From an uncultured Bacteroidales bacterium (lineage in GTDB: Bacteria; Bacteroidota; Bacteroidia; Bacteroidales; Bacteroidaceae), in contig CACWIN010000001.1 in assembly GCA_902760965.1 (NCBI GenBank), positions 62,001-126,000 on the forward strand: 64,000 nucleotides of DNA, read 5' to 3'. Both the position numbers and the translations under genes were made by a program. Positions 53,386 through 64,000 of the stretch are shown here, piece by piece; within the stretch, counting starts at the first letter, position 1, and each line of letters starts with the position of its first letter. The notes under the pieces were generated by a model. The model worked only from the letters and a program-made list of their open reading frames with translations, ran no database searches and was not told where the DNA came from.

Positions 53386-53395
53386 CCGGTAGTAT

Positions 53396-53451
53396 TTAAA
53401 AAGAGACTTGCCTATAGCCTGTCAGTTAAGGCAGACCACAGGCAAGTCTCT
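53396..53451 (-). terminator. Terminator of the coiled-coil lipoprotein/ompA operon
   Basis: AGAGACTTGCCT (53402-53413) and AGGCAAGTCTCT (53440-53451) pair perfectly, with an inner GCCT/AGGC stem, and a T run on the minus strand. It lies 20 bases after the ompA stop. Confidence 0.92.
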
Positions 53452-53470
53452 CTATTTTAAGATAAGCTGT

Positions 53471-54637
53471 TTACTTAGCTACGCAAATGCAGACGCGGTT
53501 AAGCTTCATATCCTCGCCGTCATACGGGTTCTCGGCAGAACCGTGAGCTGAGGTCTTGATTCTTGACTCGTCTATGCCAGCCTCCTTAAGAGCCTTGGCT
53601 ACGTTAGCAGCACGTCTCTGTGACAGATCCATGTTGTAGCTTGCAGTACCGGTAGCACGGTCAGCATGACCTGATATCTCGATTGTTGCCTCAGGATACT
53701 TGTTCATGAAATCAACAATGCGACGTACCTTGTACTTTTCAAGCTGTGAAACCTTGTCCTTGTTGAGTGAGAAATAGATCTCCTCATACAGTTCGGGCTT
53801 TGATACCTCGACAGGAACCTGAACAGTCTTCTCAACAATCTTCTCAACAGGATCGCAGGCAGGAGCGTAGTCACCAGCCTCGGTAACAGGAATAAGCATA
53901 ACCTTAGGAGTCTTGTCATGAGTCTTGCCAAAGCAGTACTTAATGCCAAGCAAACCGTTAAAGTACCAGTCAACGTTGTTATCGTTAGCCTTTACTGAGT
54001 TATACTTATCTGTCAGGAAGTTAGCCTGAACCTCCAGACCAAGAGCCCACTTGTCGGTAATATGCCAGTCAGCAAATGTACCCAGACGGCCTACAAAAGG
54101 CAAACCCTTCTGGTCATAATACTTGATAGGTGTCTGCATATCCCAGGCAGCAGGATAAGTAGCAAGCAACTCTTCTCTCTTTGACTCTACGTCGCCCTTA
54201 CCGTAAAAGTTAAGGCCTACACCGGCAAAGAGTCCAAATCCAAACTTACGCTCGGGGTTGAATCCCTTGATAAGGTTCGTAATGTCAAACATAGCGTCAA
54301 TTGAGGGAGCTACATAGTTCCAACTCCATTTGAATGTCCTGTCAGCATCTCTCTTGACGCCGGCCTTACTCTGCCAGAAATCAACAGAAAGACGGGCAGC
54401 CAACCAAGGATTGAACTCATAACCCAAACCTATCTGTACGTTGGGGCTAAGCAGTTCAGCAAACGGAATCTCGCCTAATGTATACTGTACACCACCCTGA
54501 GCCTGGATAAACCAGTGGCGGTTGAAAGTATAATCATACTCGGGCTCGCCATTTCCAGAATTGTCCTGGGCCTGAACGGGCATCACGGCACATACTGATA
54601 ACAGTAAGGCTGTAGCGAATATCTTTAATTTCTTCAT
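53471..54637 (-). CDS. OmpA family outer-membrane protein
   Basis: A 388-residue protein: signal peptide (about 1-20, ending PVQAQ), an N-terminal beta-barrel (PNVQIGLGYEFNPWLAARLSVDFWQ, FGFGLFAGVGLNFYG), a hinge with KIVEKTVQVPVEV, and a C-terminal OmpA peptidoglycan-binding domain (IEISGHADRATGTASYNMDLSQRRAANVAKAL; ...LNRVCICVAK). It should anchor the outer membrane to the wall. The start is the ATG at 54637; a GTG three codons earlier is in frame. It follows the 931-residue coiled-coil lipoprotein by 21 bases. Confidence 0.93.
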   Translation of the reverse strand: MKKLKIFATALLLSVCAVMPVQAQDNSGNGEPEYDYTFNRHWFIQAQGGVQYTLGEIPFAELLSPNVQIGLGYEFNPWLAARLSVDFWQSKAGVKRDADRTFKWSWNYVAPSIDAMFDITNLIKGFNPERKFGFGLFAGVGLNFYGKGDVESKREELLATYPAAWDMQTPIKYYDQKGLPFVGRLGTFADWHITDKWALGLEVQANFLTDKYNSVKANDNNVDWYFNGLLGIKYCFGKTHDKTPKVMLIPVTEAGDYAPACDPVEKIVEKTVQVPVEVSKPELYEEIYFSLNKDKVSQLEKYKVRRIVDFMNKYPEATIEISGHADRATGTASYNMDLSQRRAANVAKALKEAGIDESRIKTSAHGSAENPYDGEDMKLNRVCICVAK

Positions 54638-54658
54638 ATTATCCACAATTTAAAGTGT

Positions 54659-57454
54659 TCACTTTGCGCGAATGTAGAACCTGCGGGTAGAGATATAACC
54701 CTGGAAGTCAATAGCAGAGTAAACAATCTCATAAATATAATCACCCTGAGGCTTGAATGTTACAGACTGGTTGGGCTCAATAACCTGGCACATGTTAGTG
54801 CTGTTCTGGTTAGCATTTACAAGTGCGGTCTGATAAACACCACCGTCGTCCTGTGCATTGGCACCGGTATTGTAATCTATAACATTGGTAACTGCAACGA
54901 ATCTCTTGTATGCAGGTGCAAGGATATCGGCTGTAAGTGATGTAGGATACAGCTCAATCTCTGATGCATTGTCAACCGAAGGAATACCCTTTGATGCACT
55001 CATAGGACGGAACGAACCATTCTTTTCATACAGAAGTGATACCTCGAGCAGCTCATTTGCATTGTCAAGAACCTTGTTGAACTTGCTTGCAAGAGAATTG
55101 ATCCTGTTAATGAACTTGTTGCTGCCAATCTGATTCTTAACGTCGTCAAATACAACACCGATCTGCTCGTTAAGCTTAATGTCAAGGCTGTCAAGCATAG
55201 TGTTAACCTGTACGGTAATCTGATTCTTGATATTGTTGGTGATACGTGTTACTCTGGCCTCGGCGCTGTCAAGAGATTCGCTTATATCGTCAACCAGACC
55301 ATCAATCTTGAGCAACTCATTGTTAAGATCGGTCATAGGAACTTTGGCTGTACCAACCTCATTTCCAAGATTATCTTTTACAGAAACAGTAATTGTATCA
55401 AGTGCAGTTGCAGTATAATTGATATCATCAATAACAAATGTTACGTCATTCATCTTGATAGGCTTGAATGACAGCTTCACAGAAGGCTGTTTGATAGCTG
55501 CCAATACCTGATCAATAGGATTCAAAGGAAGTCTCTTCTTGGTGATCTCAAACTCATCCATCAGAGCGGGCAGTGAATGATATGACAGAGGAGTGATAGC
55601 TGCAATGGCGATATCGTAACCCGAAGTTACGTTGTGAACGCCAAGGCTGTCCTTCCATGTAACATTCAATGCATCGGCATCAAGAACGTTGTCAAAAGTC
55701 TTGAGAACTGATGTGGTAATACCGGTCAGGCTGAAATCGCGGTTGTTCTTGAGTTCCTTGGCAATACCAACAAGAGCTGACTTGTCATAGTTAGGCTTGA
55801 ATTCAGCAATATTAGCCTCGGGTATAGAAACGACCGCCTCATAGAATCCTGTAGCAGGATCATCGCCGGCACCGCGTGTACCATATGAGTTGAATCCAAA
55901 CTTGAGAGTCTTTGAAGACTTAACGATTGTATCAATCTTAACATTTGCAGCCTTACCCTGGCTGTTCTTGAATGCGAATGTGTAGTACGAAGGATCCGAT
56001 GTAATGTCAACCTCGTTAGGATTAACGGTAAAGTAAAGCTTACCGGCATTACCTGCAGAGTCACCATACAGAGTGCCACTTACATTAATACCATCAACAT
56101 CAAGGTTGAAGCCGCTGGCAGCAAGCATTGCACTTTCCTTAGCTGTAAATTTCTGATCCTTGAAGAACAGTCTTGAATCACCTATAGTCGGGAAGTTAAC
56201 ACCGGTAGAAGCGTTCTTAACCTCACCGTAGTAAGTCATAAGGATATTTGACTTGATACCAACAGGCAGAGCAAACATTCCGAATGCAGGAGTCTCAGCG
56301 CCCTGAACATACAGGCTGGTGATGCGGTGCTTCTCGGCATCCATCAGGCTGTCAACCTTGAGTTCCAGAGTGTCAACTCTCAATTCAACAATGTTCAGAC
56401 GCTCAATGATTGCATGGAGAGTATCCCAGATTGTGTCGAATCTCATCTTAAGAGTATCAACCTGCTTGCAGATTGAATCAATCTTGATTCTGTTAACCTT
56501 TATTGAGTCACTCATCTTAGCGAGACGGGCCTTGATGGCGTCATCGGCAGCCTTGTACTCAGCTCTTACTACCTCAAGTGAATCATGAATCTCAACGTGA
56601 ACTCTATTAGCAATAGTATCGGCATAAGCAAGAGCGCTATCCAGATAAATCTTGGCAGTGTCACTCAGGAGCTTGGTAACATTGGCAAGACTGTCAATTC
56701 TCTTGTTAAGGTCTTTATCCTTCTGGATAAGGTCAAGAATCTTGACTGAATCACGAACAGCAAGATTGTAAGCTACGGTTGCTGAATCCAAAGCTTTCTG
56801 GATGGAATCCTTGTTGTCAACACCGGTCTGGTCGGTACGAGCCTCAAGAGCCTCGATTCTGGCAAGATGATTCTTTAATGAATCCCTGATACCCTTCAAG
56901 GAATCATAAGCATTCTTAAGAGAATCTGACATCTGGTTGGTCTTGGTCTTAAGGGTAGCAAGTTCGCCCTTGTTCTGGTTTGCAAGAGCCCAAGACATGC
57001 GGGCTGTATCAAAAGCGGACTTAAGGGAATCGCTCCAACCGTAACGCATGTTTCTCAACTCCTGAGCAAGCCACTTGGCTGTATCGTTAGCTGAATCAGC
57101 AACAGCAGCAGCATCGGTCAGACCTCTGTTCAGGTAATTGATGATGGTTGAAACACCTGTCAGCTGAGTACCGGCGCTGTCAACCTTAAGGGTATCGTAG
57201 ATAGCATCACCCAGGAACTTGTAAAGAGTATCAATACGTGCCTTGAGAGTGTCATCTGCCTTCTTTTTAAGATCACCCAGATTTGTGTAGATATCCTTAA
57301 GGGTATCCTTAAGAGTACCATCGTAAACATCGCTCCTCAGATTGTCAATCTCCTCCTGAAGAGTCTCGATTTCGTAGTCCTTGCACGATCCTACCAATGT
57401 AAGACCGAAAATGGAACAAGCTAAAATAAGATAGCCTACAAGTTTCTTTTTCAT
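54659..57454 (-). CDS. 931-residue coiled-coil lipoprotein, unknown function
   Basis: A predicted lipoprotein: signal ends LVGSC (Cys24), followed by KDYE, which resembles the charged start of Bacteroidota surface lipoproteins. Residues about 30-390 are an uninterrupted heptad-like coiled coil with many DSLK/DTLK and IDSL units (DSLKNAYDSLKGIRDSLKNH, RIDSLANVTKLLSD). Residues about 395-930 are beta-rich domains with a second coiled-coil segment near 740-810. It lacks a catalytic motif. It is the first gene of an operon with OmpA, suggesting an envelope tether or surface stalk. No relative is recognised by name. Confidence 0.7.
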   Translation of the reverse strand: MKKKLVGYLILACSIFGLTLVGSCKDYEIETLQEEIDNLRSDVYDGTLKDTLKDIYTNLGDLKKKADDTLKARIDTLYKFLGDAIYDTLKVDSAGTQLTGVSTIINYLNRGLTDAAAVADSANDTAKWLAQELRNMRYGWSDSLKSAFDTARMSWALANQNKGELATLKTKTNQMSDSLKNAYDSLKGIRDSLKNHLARIEALEARTDQTGVDNKDSIQKALDSATVAYNLAVRDSVKILDLIQKDKDLNKRIDSLANVTKLLSDTAKIYLDSALAYADTIANRVHVEIHDSLEVVRAEYKAADDAIKARLAKMSDSIKVNRIKIDSICKQVDTLKMRFDTIWDTLHAIIERLNIVELRVDTLELKVDSLMDAEKHRITSLYVQGAETPAFGMFALPVGIKSNILMTYYGEVKNASTGVNFPTIGDSRLFFKDQKFTAKESAMLAASGFNLDVDGINVSGTLYGDSAGNAGKLYFTVNPNEVDITSDPSYYTFAFKNSQGKAANVKIDTIVKSSKTLKFGFNSYGTRGAGDDPATGFYEAVVSIPEANIAEFKPNYDKSALVGIAKELKNNRDFSLTGITTSVLKTFDNVLDADALNVTWKDSLGVHNVTSGYDIAIAAITPLSYHSLPALMDEFEITKKRLPLNPIDQVLAAIKQPSVKLSFKPIKMNDVTFVIDDINYTATALDTITVSVKDNLGNEVGTAKVPMTDLNNELLKIDGLVDDISESLDSAEARVTRITNNIKNQITVQVNTMLDSLDIKLNEQIGVVFDDVKNQIGSNKFINRINSLASKFNKVLDNANELLEVSLLYEKNGSFRPMSASKGIPSVDNASEIELYPTSLTADILAPAYKRFVAVTNVIDYNTGANAQDDGGVYQTALVNANQNSTNMCQVIEPNQSVTFKPQGDYIYEIVYSAIDFQGYISTRRFYIRAK

Positions 57455-57555
57455 TTTGTTAATATTGTTGTTAATACCATTATTATTTCAACTGACATAT
57501 GAGGACTAAAAGCCCTCAAACCTTTTCTAACGCACTATGTGCACAATACATCGTG

Positions 57556-57563
57556 CAAAGTTA
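57556..57563 (-). promoter_or_regulatory. -7 element for the coiled-coil lipoprotein operon
   Basis: Minus-strand TAACTTTG, full match; predicted leader about 95 bases containing a small stem (TGAGG/CCTCA, 57500-57518). No -33 partner. Confidence 0.4.
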
Positions 57564-57632
57564 GAACAATATTTTTGATAAATAATCGCTTTTTTTTGAT
57601 TTTTTTGATTTAATAAACTCAAAATTAATACA

Positions 57633-59297
57633 TCAAACTTTCTGAGCATCCTTGTTTCTTATCTCCACCCTCTTGATTTTTCCGCTTATTGTTTTTGGCA
57701 GTTCGTCAACAAATTCCACAACGCGCGGATATTTATAAGGTGCCGAAACCTTCTTAACGTGGTTCTGGATATCCTTGATCAGAGCATCCTTGTCAGGGTA
57801 GTCACGATACTCCTTGGCCAGTATGATAGTAGCCTTTACCACCTGTCCGCGAACCTCGTCAGGAACACCTGTCACGGCACATTCAACAACGGCAGGATGG
57901 GTCATAAGGGCACTTTCAACCTCAAACGGTCCTATACGGTAACCTGAACTCTTTATCACGTCATCGGTACGGCCCACAAACCAGTAGTAGCCGTCGCCGT
58001 CGCGCCAAGCTACATCGCCGGTATGATAAATGCCGTTGTTATGTACGGTCTTGGTAAGCTCAGGATTATGGTAATACTCCTCAAAAAGGCCTAAAGGCAG
58101 ACGCTTATCGGTATGGAGGATTATCTCACCGCTCTCACCGTCCTCGGCCGAACGTCCGTCGTTGGTGAGCAGATCCATATCATATGCAGGATTGGGTACG
58201 CCCAGGGAACCGGGTTTGGGAGTCATCCATGGGAACGTACCGATGGTCATGGCAGTCTCGGTCTGGCCAAAACCCTCATGTATATCCAGTCCTGTATGCT
58301 CTTTCCAGAACTCAAATACGCTGGGATTGAGCGGCTCGCCGGCAGTTGTGCAGTACTTGAGTGCGCTCAGGTCATACTGACTCAGGTCCTCACGTATCAG
58401 GTAACGGTAAATTGTGGGAGGAGCACAGAACGATGTAACCTTATACTTAGCCATCGCAGCCAGTATGTTGGCGGGGGTGAACTTTTCGTGGTCATACACA
58501 AAAACCGCCGCGCCTGACAGCCACTGTCCGTAAAGCTTGCCCCATACAGCCTTACCCCAGCCGGTATCGGCTACTGTAAGATGCAGGCTGTTCTCATTCA
58601 CGTTATGCCAGTACTTGGCGGTAACTATATGGCCCAGAGGATACAGGAAATTGTGAGCCACCATCTTGGGGTTGCCGCTTGAGCCCGATGTAAAGTACAG
58701 CAGTGAAATGTCATGATTGTCATTCACATGCTCAGGGCGTATAAACTCAGGGGCGTTTTTCATTCCCTCATCCATGCTGTGCCAGCTGCCTTCACAGTAT
58801 GAACCGGTAGCTACAAGCACCTTGACCGACGGAGCATCCTTAAGGCAATCATTCACATGCTGTATCATGATTGGCTCGTCGGCACTTACAATCATCTTTA
58901 TCTTTGCGGAGTTGGCTCTATAAATAAGGTCTTTTGGAGTAAGCAGGTGGGTGGCGGGTATTGCCACTGCTCCAAGCTTATGAAGCGCAATAATCGAGAA
59001 CCAGAATTCGGCACGGCGCTTGAGCATCATCATTACGCAGTCGCCGCGACCTATGCCCAGGGACTGGTAGAATGCTGCCACCTGATCCGACTTGCGCTTT
59101 ATGTCGGCAAACGTGTAACGCACCTCGGCCCCCTCATCGTTGGTCCACAAAAGGGCCAGCTTGTCAGGATTGGTCCTGGCCCACTCGTCAACTACGTCAT
59201 AGCCAAAGTTGAAGTTGTCAGGTACTATTATCTCAAAATTCTTCTGGAAATCCTCCAGAGAATCAAACTCAACTTTCTTAAGGTATTTCTCTAACAT
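57633..59297 (-). CDS. AMP-forming acyl-CoA synthetase, second copy of the module
   Basis: A 554-residue adenylate-forming ligase that activates a carboxylic acid with ATP and CoA. P-loop LLYFTSGSSGNPKM near residue 195, GEPLNPSVFEFWKEHTG and HEGFGQTETAMTIG in the middle, FVGRTDDVIKSSGYRIGPFEVE near 450 (hinge) and the catalytic Lys in PKTISGKIKRVEIR near the end. It resembles medium-chain acyl-CoA ligases. It starts nine bases after the XRE-cupin regulator. Its substrate is unknown. Confidence 0.9.
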   Translation of the reverse strand: MLEKYLKKVEFDSLEDFQKNFEIIVPDNFNFGYDVVDEWARTNPDKLALLWTNDEGAEVRYTFADIKRKSDQVAAFYQSLGIGRGDCVMMMLKRRAEFWFSIIALHKLGAVAIPATHLLTPKDLIYRANSAKIKMIVSADEPIMIQHVNDCLKDAPSVKVLVATGSYCEGSWHSMDEGMKNAPEFIRPEHVNDNHDISLLYFTSGSSGNPKMVAHNFLYPLGHIVTAKYWHNVNENSLHLTVADTGWGKAVWGKLYGQWLSGAAVFVYDHEKFTPANILAAMAKYKVTSFCAPPTIYRYLIREDLSQYDLSALKYCTTAGEPLNPSVFEFWKEHTGLDIHEGFGQTETAMTIGTFPWMTPKPGSLGVPNPAYDMDLLTNDGRSAEDGESGEIILHTDKRLPLGLFEEYYHNPELTKTVHNNGIYHTGDVAWRDGDGYYWFVGRTDDVIKSSGYRIGPFEVESALMTHPAVVECAVTGVPDEVRGQVVKATIILAKEYRDYPDKDALIKDIQNHVKKVSAPYKYPRVVEFVDELPKTISGKIKRVEIRNKDAQKV

Positions 59298-59306
59298 TTG
59301 TAAGGC

Positions 59307-59864
59307 TTAGAAAATTATTGCAAGGAACCTTGCAGGTTCGCCGTTAAGTGCCCTCATGCCATGTGGCTGGGTAGAATCAAAATATATGCTGTCTCCAGGA
59401 TTCAGAGTAAGTTCCTTGCCACCTATGCTCAGCAGCAACGTACCTTTTAATACAAGGTTGAACTCCTGTCCTTCGTGTGAGTTCAGATGCATCTCACTCT
59501 CCATCTTGGGGTCGACCGTAACTATAAAAGGTGATGCCTTGGCATGCTTGAATCCCATAGCCAGAGCCTGATACTTGTAAGCCTTTTGGCGTTCAATGAC
59601 CGGCCCCTTGCCTTTGCGTACCAGCCAGTAACTGCTCATATTGGGTGCATCACCGGCAAACAGTTCAAGCGGCTCTACGCCAAGCACTGCTGCGGCATTG
59701 CACAGAAAGTTCATTGGTATATCCGATTCGCCGGACTCATACTGTTTCAACTCATCGGGAGTGATACCGCATTTTTGGGCAACCTCCTCAACGGTCATAT
59801 CCAGATCCTCGCGCAATCCGCGAAGACGCATGGCCATCTGTTTGATCTGTTCGTTGATTTCCAT
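59307..59864 (-). CDS. XRE-cupin regulator, second copy
   Basis: A 185-residue regulator: N-terminal helix-turn-helix (LREDLDMTVEEVAQKCGITPDELKQYESG, residues about 15-60) and a C-terminal cupin (residues about 110-180: SHEGQEFNLVLKGTLLLSIGGKELTLNPGDSIYFDSTQPHGM). The cupin has HEGQEF and PHGM in place of typical metal-binding His/Glu and may sense a small acid or acyl-CoA. It ends nine bases before the acyl-CoA synthetase and begins one base after the other synthetase. Confidence 0.9.
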   Translation of the reverse strand: MEINEQIKQMAMRLRGLREDLDMTVEEVAQKCGITPDELKQYESGESDIPMNFLCNAAAVLGVEPLELFAGDAPNMSSYWLVRKGKGPVIERQKAYKYQALAMGFKHAKASPFIVTVDPKMESEMHLNSHEGQEFNLVLKGTLLLSIGGKELTLNPGDSIYFDSTQPHGMRALNGEPARFLAIIF

Positions 59865-59865
59865 A

Positions 59866-61518
59866 TCAGATAACTTCTATACCTTTCTCCTCGCAAAGCT
59901 TCAGGCTCAGCTCGCGAAGCTTGAATTTCTGAATCTTGCCACTGCCTGTAAGCGGGTATTCCTTTACAAAGAACACGTATTTGGGTATCTTGTATCGGGC
60001 AATCTTGCCGCGGCACCAGTCACGCACCTCATCCTCGGTAAGGCTTGCGCCATCATCCAGGATAATGAATGCGCCAACCTCCTCGCCGTATTTCTTGGAC
60101 GGTACGCCTGCCACCTGAACATCGCGTACGCCGGGCAGATGATACAGGAACTCCTCAATTTCGCGGGGATAGATATTCTCACCTCCACGGATAATCATAT
60201 CCTTGATACGGCCTGTAATGCGGTAGTTGCCGTTCTCATCCATTATGCCAAGGTCGCCGGAATGCAGATAACCGTTCTCGTCAATTACCTCGGCTGTGGC
60301 AGTAGGATTCTTGTAATAACCCTTCATTACATTAAAGCCCTTGCAGCACATCTCACCCTGAGTGCCAACCGGAACCTCCTTGTTGGTCTCGGGGTCAAGC
60401 ACCTTAACGTCAACAAACTCATAGTCACGGCCCACGGTTGTGTAACGCACCTCATCGGGATCGTCAATACGGGTCTGGCTCATGCCGGGCGAAGACTCGG
60501 TAAGACCGTACACGCTTGTAACGTGCAGGAACATCTTTTCCTCTACCCTGCGCATAAGTTCAATAGGACACAGGGAGCCGGCCATGATACCTGTACGCAG
60601 GCACGAAAGGTCAAACATATCAAACATGGGGTGATTGAGCTCCGCAATGAACATGGTAGGTACACCGTAAAGGGCGGTACAACGCTCCTTGTGGACCGAT
60701 GCCAATGTAACCAGCGGGTCAAAACGCTCCACCATTACCTCGGTACAGCCGTGTGTAAGGCAGTTCATTGTAGCCAGCACCACGCCAAAGCAATGGAAAA
60801 GAGGTACGCATACGCACAGTTTGTCATCCTGGGTGAATTTCATGTGCTCACCTGTAAGGAAACCGTCGTTTGCTATGTTGTAGTGGGTAAGCATTACTCC
60901 CTTGGGGAATCCTGTTGTACCCGATGTATACTGCATGTTCACCACGTCATGGCAGGTAACGGACTTGCGCAGACGCTGGAACTCATCGTCCTCGGTATTT
61001 TCGCCAAGCAAAAGTATCTCGGCGGTATTGTACATGCCACGGTATTTTTCCTGACCTATGTACACAACGTTCTTGAGCATGGGGAACCTTTCACTGTTAA
61101 GGTGTCCGCGCTCACACTCCCTAAGTTCGGGCAGCATAGTATAGGCCATGTCAACGTAGTTGCTCTCCCATGTACCGTCGGTAAGGCACAGGGTATGCAT
61201 GTCGGAGTCTTTGCAAAGATACTCCAGCTCGTTCTGCTTGTAGTTGGTGTTTACAGTTATGCATACCGCACCAATCTTGGCACATGCATAAAGGAAAGTA
61301 AGCCAGTCGGGCACATTCTGAGCCCACAGGCCTACATGAGTACCCTTGGTCACGCCAATGGCAATAAGACCGCGGGCCATGTCATCAACCCTGTCATTGA
61401 ATTGTTTCCATGTAAAACGCAGGTCTCGGTCGGAATATACAATGTATTCCTTGTCGGGGGTTACCTTGGCCCAATGCTCCAGGTAATCACCCAATGTCCA
61501 ATCTGATAACTGAACCAT
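59866..61518 (-). CDS. AMP-forming acyl-CoA synthetase, first copy of the module
   Basis: A 550-residue ligase with the same plan: [18 protein letters not shown] (P-loop) near residue 190, [20 protein letters not shown] near 345, [23 protein letters not shown] near 435, and [15 protein letters not shown] at the end with the catalytic Lys. It resembles long- or medium-chain fatty acyl-CoA ligases more than its neighbour. Only about 20-30 percent similarity to the second copy is apparent by eye, so they are not recent duplicates. It lies five bases after the first regulator gene. Confidence 0.9.
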   Translation of the reverse strand: MVQLSDWTLGDYLEHWAKVTPDKEYIVYSDRDLRFTWKQFNDRVDDMARGLIAIGVTKGTHVGLWAQNVPDWLTFLYACAKIGAVCITVNTNYKQNELEYLCKDSDMHTLCLTDGTWESNYVDMAYTMLPELRECERGHLNSERFPMLKNVVYIGQEKYRGMYNTAEILLLGENTEDDEFQRLRKSVTCHDVVNMQYTSGTTGFPKGVMLTHYNIANDGFLTGEHMKFTQDDKLCVCVPLFHCFGVVLATMNCLTHGCTEVMVERFDPLVTLASVHKERCTALYGVPTMFIAELNHPMFDMFDLSCLRTGIMAGSLCPIELMRRVEEKMFLHVTSVYGLTESSPGMSQTRIDDPDEVRYTTVGRDYEFVDVKVLDPETNKEVPVGTQGEMCCKGFNVMKGYYKNPTATAEVIDENGYLHSGDLGIMDENGNYRITGRIKDMIIRGGENIYPREIEEFLYHLPGVRDVQVAGVPSKKYGEEVGAFIILDDGASLTEDEVRDWCRGKIARYKIPKYVFFVKEYPLTGSGKIQKFKLRELSLKLCEEKGIEVI

Positions 61519-61523
61519 AAGGC

Positions 61524-62099
61524 TTAAACCGGGGTATAAACCACTGCCAGAATACGGGCCTTCTGACCGTTATATCCGTGCACGTGATGCTTTACTATAG
61601 AATCGTAATATATGCTGTCGCCCTGCTCAAGAACGTAGGTGTTCTTGCCGTAGTTGATCTCAACCTGACCCTCAAGCACGTAAATGAATTCTTCGCCCTC
61701 GTGTGAGGAGAGTCCGAACTCCGCATTTCCGGTAGGAAGGATATCAATTACAAACGGATCCAGATGACGGTTGTCCTTACCATCCGACAATGAATGGTAA
61801 ATCATGTTCTCATGGCCCTGCGAACCGTAGTTTGAAAAACGCACGCTGTCATGCTCATCCTCACGGCGGCTTACAACAGCTCCTACGCTCTGCTGGTCGT
61901 CAAGGAATGTACCCAGTCGGACGCCTAGTACTCTTGCTATCTTGATTAGCGGTGCCAGACCCGGTAGCGGGCAGTCATCTTCGATAGCTTTTATTTGCTC
62001 TACAGAGAGTTGGGCACGCTCGGCAAGCTCCTCAATCTCCATCTTCTTGGATTCCCTGAGGGAACGGATCTTTTTTCCTACTGGTGTGGTTGACTTCAT
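61524..62099 (-). CDS. XRE-cupin regulator, first copy
   Basis: A 191-residue regulator starting at the ATG at 62099 ([19 protein letters not shown]); a longer frame to 62171 overlaps the promoter region. Helix-turn-helix at residues about 10-60 ([24 protein letters not shown]), cupin at about 115-185 ([48 protein letters not shown]). The cupin retains more His residues than the second copy. It heads the four-gene regulator-ligase-regulator-ligase operon. Confidence 0.9.
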   Translation of the reverse strand: MKSTTPVGKKIRSLRESKKMEIEELAERAQLSVEQIKAIEDDCPLPGLAPLIKIARVLGVRLGTFLDDQQSVGAVVSRREDEHDSVRFSNYGSQGHENMIYHSLSDGKDNRHLDPFVIDILPTGNAEFGLSSHEGEEFIYVLEGQVEINYGKNTYVLEQGDSIYYDSIVKHHVHGYNGQKARILAVVYTPV

Positions 62100-62139
62100 G
62101 TTTTCAGTATAATTATACATGGATAAATAATTCAAGCGG

Positions 62140-62147
62140 CAAAAATA
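62140..62147 (-). promoter_or_regulatory. -7 element for the regulator-ligase operon
   Basis: Minus-strand TATTTTTG, full match to TAnnTTTG, about 40 bases from the ATG. -33 partner not found. Confidence 0.35.
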
Positions 62148-62223
62148 CAAAAAAGCATTCAACATGTGCATAACAGTTACTAAAAATGATTATTTTAAAT
62201 AATGTGGTATCAAGTTTTTTGAT

Positions 62224-62231
62224 TACCTTTG
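62224..62231 (+). promoter_or_regulatory. -7 element for gyrB
   Basis: TACCTTTG, full match; predicted leader about 50 bases. No clear -33 element. Confidence 0.4.
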
Positions 62232-62234
62232 TAA

Positions 62235-64000
<1,766 letters not shown>

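Noticed and set aside
54639..54647. A perfect DnaA box TTATCCACA between ompA and the coiled-coil gene
   Set aside because: A single 9-mer is expected by chance about once per two windows of this size on both strands, and no second box or AT-rich unwinding region is near.
59641..61506. Long open frame of about 620 codons opposite the first acyl-CoA ligase
   Set aside because: It is antisense to a clear enzyme, has no promoter or family pattern, and mirrors the codon use of the coding strand.

Overview
The window reads as one contiguous piece of a Bacteroidales (Bacteroidota) chromosome, most likely from an anaerobic gut- or oral-type relative of Bacteroides or Prevotella. The markers are: a MurF-alanine racemase fusion beside a separate MurF, a cobalamin-dependent (class II) ribonucleotide reductase, a 2-oxoacid:ferredoxin oxidoreductase operon, many lipoproteins and OmpA/beta-barrel proteins, and promoters of the Bacteroidetes type (TTTG, about 20 bases, TAnnTTTG). 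I cannot name the genus. There is no insertion sequence, prophage, CRISPR array or rRNA operon.

Layout. 1-4 kb: the end of a DUF6057-like membrane protein, a beta-propeller lipoprotein with one CxxCH heme motif, and a cell-wall amidase. 4.3-8.7 kb: dnaA and class II nrdJ, each with structured intergenic DNA. 8.7-13.1 kb (minus): folB, an ExuT-type transporter and the MurF-Alr fusion. 13.3-18 kb (plus): dxs, trkA, trkH. 17.9-19.8 kb (minus): an AAA ATPase/DUF4435 pair resembling the PARIS defence architecture, preceded by a probable structured, terminator-ended RNA at 19.87-20.02 kb. 20.1-27.1 kb (minus): argE with a MATE exporter, etfB-etfA-acyl-CoA dehydrogenase, and a HAD phosphatase. 27.2-29.7 kb: hipBA, then divergent blaI with a decayed blaR1. 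29.7-40.5 kb (minus): queA, comF, recX, prmC, a lipoprotein, deoD, purN, groEL/groES, cdaA, folP, an SGNH hydrolase and murF. 40.7-46.1 kb: a beta-barrel protein, tRNA-Leu(UAG), an S41 peptidase, a DUF3316-like protein and parC. 46.3-52.2 kb (plus): glyS, an FKBP lipoprotein, four 2-oxoacid:ferredoxin oxidoreductase genes and an outer-membrane protein. 52.2-57.5 kb (minus): a secreted protein, OmpA, and a 931-residue coiled-coil lipoprotein. 57.6-62.1 kb (minus): two copies of a regulator (XRE plus cupin) and acyl-CoA ligase pair. 62.3 kb to the end: gyrB, cut by the window edge.

How the genes fit together. Most are core genes for replication (dnaA, gyrB, parC, nrdJ), envelope building (murF, murF-alr, amidase, OmpA), folate and purine synthesis (folB, folP, purN, deoD), translation (glyS, prmC, queA, tRNA-Leu) and anaerobic energy metabolism (ferredoxin oxidoreductase, ETF/acyl-CoA dehydrogenase, acyl-CoA ligases). 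The accessory content sits in two places: the AAA/DUF4435 pair with its leader RNA, and the hipBA/blaI-blaR1 remnant region.

The parts most worth a second look are the RNA plus AAA/DUF4435 unit, a dyad operator covering the blaI promoter, a correctly spaced sigma-54-like element before groES, the duplicated regulator-ligase module, the coiled-coil lipoprotein with OmpA, and hexanucleotide TTGGCN repeats in two intergenic gaps. All assignments come from reading the sequence; no database search was run.
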